In this document: piece after piece, positions 1 to 7,191 of the stretch
Position numbering within the stretch: the stretch's first letter is position 1
How the letters are laid out: the number at the start of each line of letters is the position of its first letter
From: Bradyrhizobium sp.
Lineage (GTDB): Bacteria > Pseudomonadota > Alphaproteobacteria > Rhizobiales > Xanthobacteraceae
Direction: 5' to 3'
DNA length: 62,649 nt
Assembly: GCF_030654605.1 (NCBI RefSeq)
Contig: NZ_JAURXB010000158.1
Coordinates: 1-62,649 of the forward strand
The notes under the pieces: model-generated
The model's database searches: none
What the model was told of the DNA's origin: nothing
The model's input: only the letters and a program-made list of their open reading frames with translations
Made by a program: the position numbers and the translations under genes

Positions 1-1
1 C

Positions 2-745
2 GGCGCCGCCATTCTCGCTGTCAACCGTTCCGCGATGAAGATCGACGGCAAGCTCGACGGATCGCCGGTAACGGAGGCGGATCTCGCCGCCGACCGAATC
101 ATCGGCGAAGGGCTGGCAAGACTGGCGCCAGACATACCGGCGCTGTCGGAGGAGCGCGTCCATCTGGGAAAACCGCCCTATGACGGCAGTTTCTTCCTGA
201 TCGATCCGCTGGACGGCACCAAGGAATTTGTCGCCGGCCGCAATGAATTCACGGTCAATCTCGCGCTCGTGACCAACGGTACGCCGCTACTCGGCATCAT
301 CGGTGCGCCGGCGCTCGGATTGATCTGGCGTGGCATCGTCGGCCGCGGAGCGGAGCGGCTGGCCGTCGACGGTACGTCGCCGGGAGCGGCCGAACCGATC
401 CGAACCCGCAAGCATCCTGCCCCCGGCGCCCCCTGGATCGTTGCCGTCAGCCGCTCGCATGGCGACAGCAGGACGGAAGGCTTTATTGCGGCGAGGCCCG
501 GCGCGGTTCGCCAGATGCTGGGCTCGGCGGTGAAACTGGGCCGGGTGGCGGAAGGCGGGGCAGACATCTATCCCCGCCTCGCCCCGACCAGCGAATGGGA
601 TATCGCCGCGGGCCACGCCGTCGTCACCGCGGCCGGCGGCAAGATCACCGATAGCCGGGGCGCGGCCCTGCAATTCGGCAGCGGGCGGCAAGGCTTCATC
701 GTGCCGGAATTCATCGCCTGGGGCGACCCCGCGGCGGCGGTCTGA
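2..745 (+). CDS. cysQ: 3'(2'),5'-bisphosphate nucleotidase CysQ (5' end missing)
   Basis: An inositol-monophosphatase-fold phosphatase expected to remove the 3'-phosphate from PAP/PAPS, a by-product of sulfate assimilation. The reading frame is already open at base 2, and codons upstream of the first ATG (base 35) encode family-like residues ending in AVNRSAMK, so the real start lies outside the window. Visible motifs are the metal-binding DPLDGTKEF near the middle and SEWDIAAGHA toward the C-terminus, both hallmarks of the IMPase superfamily. The PVTEADLAAD segment after the N-terminus also fits CysQ. Another IMPase-family phosphatase remains possible, but the DGTKEF form favours CysQ. Confidence 0.85.
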   Translation, partial: GAAILAVNRSAMKIDGKLDGSPVTEADLAADRIIGEGLARLAPDIPALSEERVHLGKPPYDGSFFLIDPLDGTKEFVAGRNEFTVNLALVTNGTPLLGIIGAPALGLIWRGIVGRGAERLAVDGTSPGAAEPIRTRKHPAPGAPWIVAVSRSHGDSRTEGFIAARPGAVRQMLGSAVKLGRVAEGGADIYPRLAPTSEWDIAAGHAVVTAAGGKITDSRGAALQFGSGRQGFIVPEFIAWGDPAAAV

Positions 746-749
746 GATC

Positions 750-794
750 GTCATTCCGGGATGGTCCGAAGGACCAGACCTCAGGTGCGCAATT
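750..794. repeat. Partial copy of dispersed GTCATTCCGGG repeat
   Basis: A short intergenic element beginning GTCATTCCGGG that contains the hairpin TGGTCC-GAA-GGACCA. The copy starting at 18185 has TGGTGC-GTTA-GCACCA at the same place, so both arms changed together. A third relative starts at 47738. It lies between two genes that converge and may help terminate transcription. Confidence 0.6.
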
Positions 795-1308
795 ACCTTG
801 CCAGACCCCGTTCCAGCGCCGGCCAGCGCGCCCTGGCCTCGCGCAGGATGCCCGCCGGATCGGCGGCAAAGGCGTCCCGGTGTTGCTCCCGGCCGAACAG
901 ATAAAGCCGCTGCCCCACCACCAGCCATAACCGGGGGGTGCCGCCATAGGTGATGCCGCGGGCCAGATCGACCGGATCGTAGCCGCCGAACTGAGGGCCG
1001 TAGATCTCGGGATGGGCGACGAACGAAGCGCGATTGCCCTCGTTGCGGAAACGCCAGACCGCTCCAGCCTGCGACGCCTCGAACTCCGGCCGGCCCGGTT
1101 CGGCACGGGCATCGACGAAATAGGCCACGGGGTCATATCCCTCGATGGCGAGACCGCTGTACCGGTTCACGATCACCCGCTCGGTGGTCTGGGCCACGGC
1201 CGCCGAAGGAAGGAGGGCCAGGACGGCCAGCAAGCCGATCAAGGCTATTCCGGGGCGAAGGCCCGTTCCGGGGCCGCTGCCATTTATTTCCTGCCGTTCT
1301 GCCGTCAT
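793..1308 (-). CDS. Exported YHS-domain protein
   Basis: A 171-residue protein from the ATG at 1308; an upstream in-frame start at 1374 would add an unlikely tail ahead of the signal sequence. A hydrophobic stretch at about residues 20-40, ending AAVAQ, looks like a cleavable signal peptide. The rest holds the YHS pattern (GLAIEGYDPVAYF, then VWRFRNEGNRASFVAHPEIY), a small fold associated with metal or copper handling. The metal-type cysteines of some YHS proteins are absent. It diverges from the EipA-like gene across a gap of about 110 bases. Function is unknown. Confidence 0.75.
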   Translation of the reverse strand: MTAERQEINGSGPGTGLRPGIALIGLLAVLALLPSAAVAQTTERVIVNRYSGLAIEGYDPVAYFVDARAEPGRPEFEASQAGAVWRFRNEGNRASFVAHPEIYGPQFGGYDPVDLARGITYGGTPRLWLVVGQRLYLFGREQHRDAFAADPAGILREARARWPALERGLAR

Positions 1309-1418
1309 AGTTGGTGCCGATAACATCCGAGTCGGGGGACACTGGACGCAACCTAAAGCCGTGCCTGTTGGCATCAGGTTAAGGCGGCGGCCGGGATACG
1401 ATACCCAGGGGTTCTTTT

Positions 1419-2042
1419 ATGATTTTCGCATCACGCCTTGCCGCGGTGACGCTCGCCGCGCTGATGTGCTGGACCGTGCCCGCTTCCGCGCAGCAGCAGC
1501 CACAGCCACAGCAGGCGCCGCCGCCGCAATTGCCGGCGCCGCAGCGGCAGCCCACGCCCAGCACCTATGGGCCGGACGAACTGGTCAACGCCGGCCACAA
1601 GTTCTTCGGCAACGTTTCGCGCGGGCTTGCTTCCGTGATCGAGCGCGCGGTGAGCCAATGGGGCCTGCCGAACGGCTATGTTCTCGGCGAGGAAGGCTCG
1701 GGCGCCTTCGTCGCGGGCCTGAGATACGGCGAAGGCACGCTCTATACCAAGAACGCCGGCGACCTGAAGGTCTACTGGCAGGGACCGTCGGTCGGCTTCG
1801 ACTGGGGCGGCGACGGCGCGCGCACCATGACGCTGGTCTACAACCTGCCTGCGACCAACGCGATCTATCAGCGCTTTGGTGGTATCGACGGCTCCGCCTA
1901 CATCATCGGCGGCTTCGGCATGACCGCGCTGACCGCCAATAACATCGTGCTGGTGCCGATCCGCTCCGGTATCGGCCTGCGGCTTGGCGCCAATATCGGG
2001 TATCTGAAATATACCCCGCGGGCGACATGGAACCCGTTCTGA
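1419..2042 (+). CDS. DUF1134 / EipA-like envelope protein
   Basis: A 207-residue exported protein. The N-terminal signal ends at ASAQQ and is followed by a Gln/Pro-rich linker (about residues 25-48). A compact domain then carries VSRGLASVIERA, GEGTLYTKN and GPSVGFDWGGDGAR, typical of DUF1134. This is the family of Brucella EipA, a periplasmic protein needed for envelope integrity. The length matches the family. The last residues, ATWNPF, look like a beta-barrel-type end. The family call is confident; any specific role here is inferred from Brucella. Confidence 0.85.
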   Translation: MIFASRLAAVTLAALMCWTVPASAQQQPQPQQAPPPQLPAPQRQPTPSTYGPDELVNAGHKFFGNVSRGLASVIERAVSQWGLPNGYVLGEEGSGAFVAGLRYGEGTLYTKNAGDLKVYWQGPSVGFDWGGDGARTMTLVYNLPATNAIYQRFGGIDGSAYIIGGFGMTALTANNIVLVPIRSGIGLRLGANIGYLKYTPRATWNPF

Positions 2043-2186
2043 CGCCCACATCCGCCCACATTCGCTTTGCGTCGGCCGTTCTGGTTACGGATTCACGTTA
2101 ACGCGGCATTAGGCTGGCGTTTACCCTGTGCCCCATGGCATTGTGAGAGATCGTTTTTTTCCGGTTTTTCTCTCAGGGGTACCCTC

Positions 2187-3464
2187 ATGATCGAACCGAT
2201 CATGTATCTGGCGATCGGTTTTCTGGTCTCGATGCTGTTCGGGCTGATGATCGTGCCGCTGGTGCATAGCCGCGCGGTGCGGCTGACGACCCGGCGGCTG
2301 GAAGCGGCGACGCCGCTGTCGATGGCCGAGATCCAGGCCGACAAGGACCAGCTGCGCGCGGAATTCGCGATGTCGGCGCGGCGGCTCGAGATGAGCGTCG
2401 ACCAGCTCAAGAACAAGACCACCAGCCAGCTTGCCGAACTCGGCAAGAAATCCGATGCGATCAACCGCATGAAACTCGAGCTTGGCGAGAAGAACGCCAC
2501 GATCTTTTCACTGGAGGCGCGAGAAAAGGCGGTCAAGGAGCAGCTGCGGGCGACCGAAGAGGAATTCACCGCCAAGACCGAATCGCTGCGCGACGCCGAG
2601 CAGGCGCTCAAGGACAAGCAGCTCGAGCTGGTGAAACTCAACGCCGAACTGTCTGACCGTTCGATGACGGCCGACACCCGTCAGATCGAACTGGTGACGG
2701 TGCGCGCCCAGGTCGACGCCCTCCGAAGCCGCGTCGGCGAAGCCGAACAGGATTTTTCCGCGACGCAAATCCGGCTCGAACAGGAACGCAGCGATTTCGA
2801 GAAGGCGACGCGCGAACTCCTCGAGGCGCGCAGCCGGGTCGAAAATCTGAGCCAGCGCGTCACCGATCTCGACCGCCAGCTGATCCTGCAGGTCAAGGAA
2901 GCCGAAATGCTCGGCAACCGCGTCAACGATCTGGAAGCGCGGCTCGCCACCCAGGGCAAGCTGCTGGCCGAGCGCGATTTCGAGAACAACCAGCTGCGCC
3001 AGGCCAAGGAAACCGCCGAGGCCACCGCGACGGCGCTGCAGGGCGAACTCGCCGCCGCCAACAGCGGCAGGGGGCCGGCGCTGGAAAAGCTGAAGGCCGA
3101 GAAAGCCGCGGTCGAGGAGCAGCTCCGCATCGCGCGCGACGAACGCGCCAAGCTGCAGCGCGACATCAACGCGATCCAGCAGCAGGCCGAGAGTTCATGG
3201 GCGACCGAGCGCATGGAAAATGCGCTGCTGCGCGAGCGCATCAACGATATCGCCGCCGAAGTGGCAAAACTCGCGATGCAGCTCGAAGGCCCGAACTCGC
3301 CGATCGAGGCCATGCTGGCCGCGGAACCGGCGCCGCCGCCGAGGGCCGCGAAACCCGCCAATGGCGCCAGCACCAATACAGGCGTCTCCGAAGGCGGCGG
3401 CACGCTGGCCGATCGGATCCGGGCGCTGCAGTCCCACGCCTCCCGCGCACGCCAGCCGGGCTGA
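2187..3464 (+). CDS. Membrane-anchored long coiled-coil protein
   Basis: A 425-residue protein. The start is placed at the ATG at 2187, because the hydrophobic anchor (about residues 4-28, MYLAIGFLVSMLFG) then forms the N-terminus; the longer frame from 2067 adds an unlikely leader. Residues about 40-370 are heptad-rich and charged (many EKL, QLRA, LEAR segments), predicting one long coiled coil. The C-terminus is Pro/Ala-rich and disordered. It resembles conserved rhizobial coiled-coil proteins of unknown role, possibly structural or scaffolding at the inner membrane. It lies just upstream of a tRNA gene. Confidence 0.8.
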   Translation: MIEPIMYLAIGFLVSMLFGLMIVPLVHSRAVRLTTRRLEAATPLSMAEIQADKDQLRAEFAMSARRLEMSVDQLKNKTTSQLAELGKKSDAINRMKLELGEKNATIFSLEAREKAVKEQLRATEEEFTAKTESLRDAEQALKDKQLELVKLNAELSDRSMTADTRQIELVTVRAQVDALRSRVGEAEQDFSATQIRLEQERSDFEKATRELLEARSRVENLSQRVTDLDRQLILQVKEAEMLGNRVNDLEARLATQGKLLAERDFENNQLRQAKETAEATATALQGELAAANSGRGPALEKLKAEKAAVEEQLRIARDERAKLQRDINAIQQQAESSWATERMENALLRERINDIAAEVAKLAMQLEGPNSPIEAMLAAEPAPPPRAAKPANGASTNTGVSEGGGTLADRIRALQSHASRARQPG

Positions 3465-3493
3465 TCATTCCCGCTCGGATTCGACCTGACAGC

Positions 3494-3522
3494 TTGACAC
3501 CGGTACCCCGCCCTTCGTAAAT
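3494..3522 (+). promoter_or_regulatory. Possible promoter for tRNA-Val
   Basis: A perfect TTGACA (3494-3499) sits about 95 bases upstream of the tRNA. The -10 region after a 17-base spacer (GTAAAT) is a poor match, so this is only a candidate. Confidence 0.3.
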
Positions 3523-3594
3523 CGCGGGCTCTGACGGCGTGGTTGTTCCGATCCGACGCCGGTTTGCCGGCCTTTGATTCTACACGACAATCCC

Positions 3595-3669
3595 GGACGC
3601 ATAGCTCAGCGGGAGAGCGTTCCCTTCACACGGGAGAGGTCCAAGGTTCGATCCCTTGTGCGTCCACCA
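3595..3669 (+). tRNA. tRNA-Val(CAC)
   Basis: A complete cloverleaf. The acceptor arms GGACGCA / TGCGTCC pair fully, followed by discriminator A and an encoded CCA (3667-3669). The anticodon stem TTCCC/GGGAG closes the loop TTCACAC, giving anticodon CAC and reading GTG. The T arm is CAAGG-TTCGATC-CCTTG. Confidence 0.95.
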
Positions 3670-3732
3670 TGACACTCCTGTTTGCTTGGATGCCGATCAG
3701 CTTCCGCGAACCGAGATCTCCGGATTGTGCCG

Positions 3733-3963
3733 ATGACCCCTCAGAAGCTGATCGTCTGGATTATCAGCCTGACCGGAGGCGCGATCGGGCTGTTTGCGCC
3801 GGTCGGCGTGGTCAAATGGCTGCTGCAGACCGAGCCGGACGAAGCCGGCATCCTGACCCTGTTCCTGATTCCGGTCTGGTGCCTGCTGGTGGTTCTCGGC
3901 CTCTTGACCGGCCGCAGGCTGGGGATGCTCGCAACCGGCGGCAAGCGGATGGTGCAGAGATAG
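3733..3963 (+). CDS. Small two-helix membrane protein
   Basis: A 76-residue protein starting at the ATG at 3733. Two hydrophobic helices (about residues 6-28 and 38-60) are linked by a short acidic loop (TEPDEAG). The C-terminus is basic (GRRLG, GGKRMVQR), suggesting a cytoplasmic tail by the positive-inside rule. It lies directly after the tRNA. I do not recognise a family. Confidence 0.6.
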   Translation: MTPQKLIVWIISLTGGAIGLFAPVGVVKWLLQTEPDEAGILTLFLIPVWCLLVVLGLLTGRRLGMLATGGKRMVQR

Positions 3964-4021
3964 CGCGCGTTCGACCGGACGCGGCCCCGGAGCGGAGCTC
4001 GGCGCAACCACGTCGCCGCTA

Positions 4022-4150
4022 TCAAATTCCGAGAATCCAGACCGCAATGACGGTGCCGAGCACAGCCAGACCGGAAATCGTCCAGCCCGTCGCGTAAACC
4101 GCACCATCGGTCTCCGGCCTGTCCACCATCGTATCGTGCCAGTGGGTCAT
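4022..4150 (-). CDS. 42-residue single-pass membrane miniprotein
   Basis: The ATG at 4150 is preceded by a near-ideal AGGAGG ribosome site at a spacing of about 5-6 bases, which marks this short frame as real rather than the longer in-frame extension upstream. The product has a polar N-terminal half (MTHWHDTMVDRPETDG) and one transmembrane helix at about residues 21-41, ending at the C-terminus (TVIAVWILGI). This is a tail-anchored layout of the kind found in small stress or complex-associated proteins. It runs opposite to its left neighbour. Function is unknown. Confidence 0.65.
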   Translation of the reverse strand: MTHWHDTMVDRPETDGAVYATGWTISGLAVLGTVIAVWILGI

Positions 4151-4505
4151 CAACGCCTCCTGGGGTTTGCCTCTGGTGGTTACGTCTGCGCCAGCGGCCC
4201 AAGGTTCAAACGGAACGAACCGTTCAAGCGAAATAACGGCGACGTCGGCCGCGGGTTCCCCGGGCCAGCGACGCATCCCGCCCGACCGCGAGACGTCTCT
4301 TGCGCTGCAACACGGCAGGTGCAGCGGGATCGGATCATCGAGCACCCAGCCGTTCGGCGAAAATTTGCGTGGGCGCGCCGCGCCTGGCTCTTGCGCCCTG
4401 CGCCCGTGTGCTGGCGTGGTGGGGTCGGGAACAGGATCCGCTCGCGCAGCGTGACTTCACCCGCACTCAGCAGGCCATTCGCCTGTCAGCCGATCTGGAG
4501 CCGCC
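4151..4505. other. Intergenic region (355 bases) between divergent genes
   Basis: The region separates the leftward miniprotein gene from the rightward EEP gene, so it should contain both promoters. An imperfect palindrome, ACGGAACGAACCGT, lies around 4210-4223. Short open frames here have no ribosome sites and no family-like sequence. No RNA gene was seen. Confidence 0.4.
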
Positions 4506-5279
4506 GTGAGCAGGAAGACCCTCCGAATAGCCACCTGGAATATTGCGTCGAACAGGAACTACGATGCGGTGGCGGCAAAGCTCGCGGAACTGGACGTCGA
4601 TGTATGTGCGTTGCAGGAGGTTGCGGTCGATCCGGCGGTCGGCCTGCCGGTGTTGTTCGGTCACGGGCAAGGAAGCGCATCCGGCTATTGCTGGTATTTC
4701 GCGCCGGCCCTGATGCCCGCAGAGGTGTACCACGGAACCGGACAATATTTCGGACTCTCGATCGCATCCAGAATTCCGTTGTCGCGAACGGCCATGTTCC
4801 AGCTGGGTCCGCCGGGTACCGGTTCGGTCGTCCATGTCGAGAATGAGCCGCGCATCCTGCAGGTCGCGGCGCTTCCGCTGGAGCGGCCGGTGTTCATCGG
4901 CAATACCCATCTCGCCACTGCCGGCGATTGGGAATTGTCCGCGATGCGGCGGTCGCAGGCCGGAAAGATCGCCGGCATGCTGCGGCCGCTGGCCAAGCAG
5001 GGGCCGGTGATCCTGTGCGGTGATTTCAACGCAGGCCCGTCGAGCAGCGATCTCGTGGCGATCAAGGAGGCGTTGCCCTATTTCCATTCGAGCGACCGGG
5101 GGACTTTCGCCGAGGAGTATGGCCGGCCACCGATCGATTTTTTCTGCTCGTCCATCGCGCTGGACGTCAGGATTTCCGTTTTCCCCTCGGACGGCCTGTC
5201 GGACCACAGCATCGTTGTCGCGACCCTCCACGATGTCGCGAGCGGCGCATCAGCCGCGCTTCGCCCTGCGCAGCCGTGA
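4506..5279 (+). CDS. Endonuclease/exonuclease/phosphatase (EEP) family protein
   Basis: A 257-residue cytosolic protein with a GTG start. The EEP motifs appear in order: ATWNIAS near the N-terminus, LQEV with the metal-binding Glu at about residue 38, GNTHLA, CGDFNAGP and LSDHSIVVATL with the catalytic His near the C-terminus. The fold hydrolyses phosphodiester or phosphomonoester bonds in nucleic acids, inositol phosphates or lipids. The substrate cannot be read from the sequence. It is convergent with the HAD phosphatase, with 12 bases between the stop codons. Confidence 0.8.
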   Translation: MSRKTLRIATWNIASNRNYDAVAAKLAELDVDVCALQEVAVDPAVGLPVLFGHGQGSASGYCWYFAPALMPAEVYHGTGQYFGLSIASRIPLSRTAMFQLGPPGTGSVVHVENEPRILQVAALPLERPVFIGNTHLATAGDWELSAMRRSQAGKIAGMLRPLAKQGPVILCGDFNAGPSSSDLVAIKEALPYFHSSDRGTFAEEYGRPPIDFFCSSIALDVRISVFPSDGLSDHSIVVATLHDVASGASAALRPAQP

Positions 5280-5291
5280 TTCGAATGATGC

Positions 5292-6014
5292 TCAACGACG
5301 GTCGAGCCACGCGGGCAATTCGGCCGGCGAATCGAGCAGCGCATCGGCGTGCGGCGCCAGCACCGCGGATGACGCGGGGCCGGTCAGCACCCCGATGGCG
5401 ATAGCGCCCGCGGCGCGGGCGGCGGCGAGGTCGAGCAGCGAATCGCCGACGACGGCGGTTTCCGAAACAGGCACGCCGACCGCCCGCGCGAAGGCGACAA
5501 CCGGCCCGGCGTCCGGCTTGGCGCCGAAGCCGGAATCATATCCCGCAACGAACTCCAGAACGTCATCCAGCCCGAGCTTGCGCAGGTGAGCGCGTGCGGT
5601 CATTTCGGCGTCATTGGTGAGCAATCCGAGCCGATAGCCCCGGGCGGCGAGTATCGTCAGCAGCGCCCTGGGATCGCCGATCGCTGCCAGATGCCGGGTG
5701 GTCGCATCGCCCAGCAGCCGGTCGATCTCGGCAAAGAACGCGGCATTCGCGGGCCGCCCGAGCGCCGCAGCCCAAAGCGCGCCATAGACGCCGGTGGGCT
5801 CGGCGATCAGCGGAGAATCCGGCATAAAGCGCCGGTCGGCTTCGACAAAACGGCTGACCTCCGCGAGACGATGGTAGGCGGCGCGATCGCCGCCCGCGAG
5901 ATGCAGCATGGCCTCGTGGACCGCCGGACCGAAGCTGCGCTGGAAGTCGACGAGGGTGCCGTCCTTGTCGAACAGGATCGCCCGGATCGGCGCGGCGTCG
6001 GCGAGTGACGTCAT
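5292..6014 (-). CDS. HAD-family hydrolase, phosphoglycolate-phosphatase-like
   Basis: A 240-residue protein starting at the ATG at 6014. HAD motif I is FDKDGTLVD (nucleophile Asp16, acid Asp18), motif II LLTNDAE, and motifs III/IV lie around FGAKPDAGP and VVGDSLLDLAAARAAG. A helical cap lies between motifs I and II (subtype IA), like Gph. The substrate is probably a small phosphometabolite; Gph-type activity is inferred only from the cap type. The upstream in-frame codons (to 6104) do not look family-like. Confidence 0.8.
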   Translation of the reverse strand: MTSLADAAPIRAILFDKDGTLVDFQRSFGPAVHEAMLHLAGGDRAAYHRLAEVSRFVEADRRFMPDSPLIAEPTGVYGALWAAALGRPANAAFFAEIDRLLGDATTRHLAAIGDPRALLTILAARGYRLGLLTNDAEMTARAHLRKLGLDDVLEFVAGYDSGFGAKPDAGPVVAFARAVGVPVSETAVVGDSLLDLAAARAAGAIAIGVLTGPASSAVLAPHADALLDSPAELPAWLDRR

Positions 6015-6124
6015 GTGCGGCGGACCTGTTGCATCCAAGTTCCCTCGTAAGCCTGCTTTCGGGCAGACGGCGCGTGCCGTTGAAATAGACATCTCCCGGT
6101 TCAAGCGCGAGCAAAGGCGTAACC

Positions 6125-6307
6125 ATGGACCATGCAGACCGCTGCCGAGCCCAGGCTGACGAATGCCATCGTCTCATGCTGCTGTCGCAGAGCGGGGCCG
6201 AAGCCACCATCCTGACCAGCCTGACCCGCAGCTGGAAAATGATTGCCAACCAGACCGACCGATATGTTGCGATCATGAAAAAGGAAGCTGCCCAAAGAGG
6301 ACAATAA
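6125..6307 (+). CDS. Small conserved-type hypothetical protein (60 aa)
   Basis: It starts at the ATG at 6125 with AAGG about 9 bases upstream. The product MDHADRCRAQADECHRL... is helical and Cys-containing. It resembles the many short CR-x-A-x-EC-x-rL proteins found in Bradyrhizobium, whose function is unknown. It diverges from the HAD gene by about 110 bases. The 150 bases after it hold nothing that I can identify. Confidence 0.5.
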   Translation: MDHADRCRAQADECHRLMLLSQSGAEATILTSLTRSWKMIANQTDRYVAIMKKEAAQRGQ

Positions 6308-6461
6308 CACCTCGTGGGACCAAGGCAGCTTGAGCGGCGCGCCGGCGGGATCCGTTCGTTGCGGCAACCGGCATCGCTGATCGACCACGGAAGCGCGGGA
6401 ACATCTACCAGCACGGCGCCCGGCAAACACCGCCAGCACTTCCCGGCAACTGCCGCGGCGC

Positions 6462-6968
6462 TCATGCCAATCCGGCATCCTTCAATCGCCCGGCCAGCCA
6501 CACCGACTGCGCCTGATCGATCACGCCGCCGACATAGACTTCGCCGACGACGCTCTTCCTGCCCAGCACGAGATAGACCCCGATCGCGTAGGCGAACCAA
6601 AGATGCGGATCGGTCAATGCCTGCAGCTTGTGCCGGTCGTGTTCCGGCGGCTGGTGATTGGAAGCCTTGCGCACCTCGACCGCGAGCAGGTTGTTGGGAA
6701 TCTCGCGCTGGTGCACGACGATGTCGGGGTAAACCGACTTGCCGAGTTCGTCGTCGGTCGAGACGATCGTTCCATGCGGCAGCCGCAGCCTGCGTTCGCC
6801 GAGCCGGTTGTAATCGCAATCGACCTCCCATCCCGAAAACTGCCTTTCGAGATAGACCGCGAGCCGGTGCGTCAGCGTACGCTCGCCGAGATCCTTCTCG
6901 AACAAAAAGGTCTCGCGGGCGTAGAATTCCTGCAGCGCCGTTACAACCTTGTTCAGCTCGGTCTGCAT
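6462..6968 (-). CDS. Nuclease-like protein (PD-(D/E)xK-type fold suspected)
   Basis: A 168-residue protein with no signal peptide. Its core contains Pro81-Asp82 in YPDIVVHQR and, 15 residues on, the strand LLAVEVRK (Glu98, Arg100, Lys101). This is the layout of PD-(D/E)xK nucleases, with Arg in the usual Lys position and Lys next to it. A helix with Glu41 (LAVYLERQF) precedes the core, and HKLQALTD follows, as in type-II-like standalone nuclease domains. No methylase or helicase gene is adjacent, so a restriction system is not supported. Confidence 0.6.
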   Translation of the reverse strand: MQTELNKVVTALQEFYARETFLFEKDLGERTLTHRLAVYLERQFSGWEVDCDYNRLGERRLRLPHGTIVSTDDELGKSVYPDIVVHQREIPNNLLAVEVRKASNHQPPEHDRHKLQALTDPHLWFAYAIGVYLVLGRKSVVGEVYVGGVIDQAQSVWLAGRLKDAGLA

Positions 6969-7064
6969 GTGGCCTCCGAAGGGAACAGCTTAGCGCCTGA
7001 CCGGAAATGCTTCGAGCCTTTTCAGACTCTCTCAAACATTATGAAAATAGTTGGTTGCATGGTC

Positions 7065-7148
7065 ATGGCCGGGCTTCGCCCCGGCCATCCACGTCTTTCT
7101 CGCAGCAACGCCATGTGAAGGCGTGGAGGCCCGGGTCAAAGCCCGGGC
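7065..7148. repeat. Intergenic palindromic repeat pair
   Basis: Two strong hairpins sit between two leftward genes: ATGGCCGGGC-TTCG-CCCCGGCCAT at 7065-7088, and GCCCGGG-TCAAA-GCCCGGGC at 7129-7148. A segment reading roughly CCACG...CGTGG nests between them. The layout is like the dispersed palindromes seen elsewhere in this window, though the sequence differs. Confidence 0.55.
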
Positions 7149-7191
7149 GTGACGAGTTCGGCAGCCGACGCAGGAGCGCGGCGACCCTCCT

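Noticed and set aside
2067..2186. N-terminal extension of the coiled-coil membrane protein
   Set aside because: It puts about 40 residues ahead of the membrane anchor with no ribosome site; the ATG at 2187 is a better start.
4201..4240. General-stress (EcfG) promoter suggested by GGAAC at 4212
   Set aside because: No CGTT lies 16-17 bases downstream on either strand in a position that would serve a gene.
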